From: Mycolicibacterium cosmeticum
GTDB lineage: Bacteria > Actinomycetota > Actinomycetes > Mycobacteriales > Mycobacteriaceae
Length of the DNA: 64,000 bases
Reading direction: 5' to 3'
NCBI GenBank assembly: GCA_016197365.1
Contig: JACPVS010000010.1
Location: 124,001 to 188,000 of the forward strand
Shown: piece after piece, positions 62,933 through 64,000 of the stretch
Numbering within the stretch: position 1 is the stretch's first letter
Layout: each line of letters starts with the position of its first letter
The notes under the pieces: generated by a model
Told to the model about the DNA's origin: nothing
Database searches by the model: none
What the model saw: the letters and a program-made list of their open reading frames with translations, nothing else
Program-made: the position numbers and the translations under genes

Positions 62933-64000
62933 TCAGTCGGGCAGCGAGCCGCTCAGCCGCTCCGTCGCGGCGACGTAGTCCTCGATGAATTCCAGCACCA
63001 CGTCACGCGCGGGCTTGACCTTGTTCATCAGCCCGACACCCTGCCCGACGAAGTACGTCGCCAGCGCCTGCGCGCCTTCGTGTCCCTGGGCGGCCAGCGC
63101 GTCGATGCGGCGCAGCACCGGCTCGCTGAGCATGTTCTGCAGCGGTAACGGCAACGGTTGCTGCCCGCCCTTGGGCGCCCACGCGTCGGTCCAGTCCGAC
63201 ACCAGCTGCCGCGACGGCTTGCCGGTGCGCCCGGCCGAGCGCACGGTGTCACGCGAGGTGGCGGCGAGCATCTTGGCCACGGTGTGGGGTTCGGTCTCGG
63301 CTTCCTCGGTGGTCAGCCACACCGACCCGGTCCAGGCGCCGACCGCGCCGAGGGCGACCGACGCCGCCATCTGCTTGCCGGTGACGATGCCGCCCGCGGC
63401 CAGCACCGGCACGGCGTCGTCGATCGCATCGATGACCTCGGGGACCACCACCAGGGTCGAGACCTCCCCGCAGTGCCCGCCGGCCTCGGTGCCCTGCGCG
63501 ACGATCAGGTCCACCCCGGCGGCGACCTGCTTGACGGCGTGTTCCTTGGCACCGACCAGGGCGGCCACCGGGATCCCGTGCTCGCGACCGGCTTCGATCA
63601 TGTAGTCCGGCGGCACCCCGAGGGCGTTGGCCATCAGCTTGATCGGATGGCTCAGCGATACTTCCAGTAGATCGGAACCGGTGCCGCCGGCCAGCACGGG
63701 CGCGCCGGTGCGGGGTTTGGGGTCGGGCTCGATACCGTGCTCGCGCAGCAGGCTGTCGATGAACTCACGGTGCCCCTGCGGGATCCGCGCGGCCAGATCG
63801 TCCTTGCTGAGCTTCTCGCCCTTGCCCTCGAATTTGGCGGGCACGATGATGTCGACGCCATAGGGCTTGCCGTGCACATGCTGGTCGATCCAGGTCAGCT
63901 CCTGCTCCAGCTGATCCGGGGTGAAGGCCGCACCGCCCAGCACGCCGAAGCCGCCCGCGTTGGTCACCGCGGCCACCACGTCGCGACAGTGACTGAAGGC
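62933..64000 (-). CDS. Nitronate monooxygenase family protein, 5' end outside window
   Basis: The frame runs to the last base of the window (AFSHCRDVVAAVTNAGGFGVLGG in the first visible residues), so the true start lies beyond. This is an FMN TIM-barrel of the 2-nitropropane dioxygenase group: QGTEAGGHCGEV with the catalytic His and PVLAAGGIVTGKQMAASVALGAVGAW phosphate-binding segment. Some actinobacterial members act on acyl-CoA or steroid metabolites rather than nitronates. At least 355 residues are visible. Confidence 0.88.
   Translation of the reverse strand, partial: AFSHCRDVVAAVTNAGGFGVLGGAAFTPDQLEQELTWIDQHVHGKPYGVDIIVPAKFEGKGEKLSKDDLAARIPQGHREFIDSLLREHGIEPDPKPRTGAPVLAGGTGSDLLEVSLSHPIKLMANALGVPPDYMIEAGREHGIPVAALVGAKEHAVKQVAAGVDLIVAQGTEAGGHCGEVSTLVVVPEVIDAIDDAVPVLAAGGIVTGKQMAASVALGAVGAWTGSVWLTTEEAETEPHTVAKMLAATSRDTVRSAGRTGKPSRQLVSDWTDAWAPKGGQQPLPLPLQNMLSEPVLRRIDALAAQGHEGAQALATYFVGQGVGLMNKVKPARDVVLEFIEDYVAATERLSGSLPD

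Overview
The window is high-GC DNA from a mycobacterium, most likely a fast-growing Mycolicibacterium. Evidence: gene content and order follow, in reverse, the Mycobacterium tuberculosis Rv0542c-Rv0566c region (YajQ, gpsA, htpX, grcC1, menJ, menG, mgtA, DUF3592 protein, menD, bpoC, menC, Rv0552-like amidohydrolase, fadD8, menB, SDR, VOC protein, pitA, Rv0544c, DUF3349, menE). GTG and TTG starts, 4-bp ATGA/GTGA overlaps and F420-type enzymes are frequent. Comparisons with M. tuberculosis are from memory, not from a search.

Layout. 1-6 kb: cutinase tail, L-2-hydroxyglutarate oxidase, a DUF5994 operon with small ORFs, GAF-ANTAR regulator, tRNA-Tyr, YajQ, and a tandem pair of related secreted proteins. 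6-16 kb: a lipoprotein behind a broken WXG-type alpha/beta hydrolase, gpsA, three small secreted proteins, a two-component system, a SulP transporter fused to carbonic anhydrase, htpX. 16-33 kb: menaquinone block one (polyprenyl diphosphate synthase, menJ, menG, menD, bpoC, menC), mixed with PpnP, a CobW GTPase, an SDR, a chloroperoxidase-like hydrolase, a mannosyltransferase, a DsbA-like lipoprotein, a GlxA/DJ-1 pair, a HicB-like protein and two tandem LLM oxidoreductases. 33-41 kb: two acyl-CoA synthetases, an amidohydrolase, an ECF42 sigma factor with its DGPF partner, an Eis-type acetyltransferase. 41-49 kb: an accessory cluster of HAD protein, cytosine-deaminase-like amidohydrolase, GntR regulator, ABC importer and two different IPNS-like Fe(II)/2-oxoglutarate oxygenases. 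49-58 kb: menaquinone block two (menB, menE) with an ABC-2 exporter and an oppositely oriented pitA block. 58-64 kb: flavoproteins, Dps, small membrane and exported proteins, a PhoU-like fragment, an esterase and a nitronate monooxygenase.

How it fits together. MenD, MenC, MenE, MenB, MenG and MenJ, plus a candidate side-chain synthase, cover most of the path from isochorismate to MK-9(II-H2); MenF, MenA and a proven MenH are not in the window. The best candidate for an undescribed system is the 41.8-48.7 kb cluster: a predicted importer, two oxygenases, a hydrolase and a GntR repressor around a divergent region carrying three copies of one ATTACATGYAA-type site. A second point of interest is the ECF42/DGPF pair: a TGTCGA-N17-CGA promoter lies before the DGPF gene, but the sigma gene is displaced behind a fadD8 gene that carries a perfect KstR-type operator.
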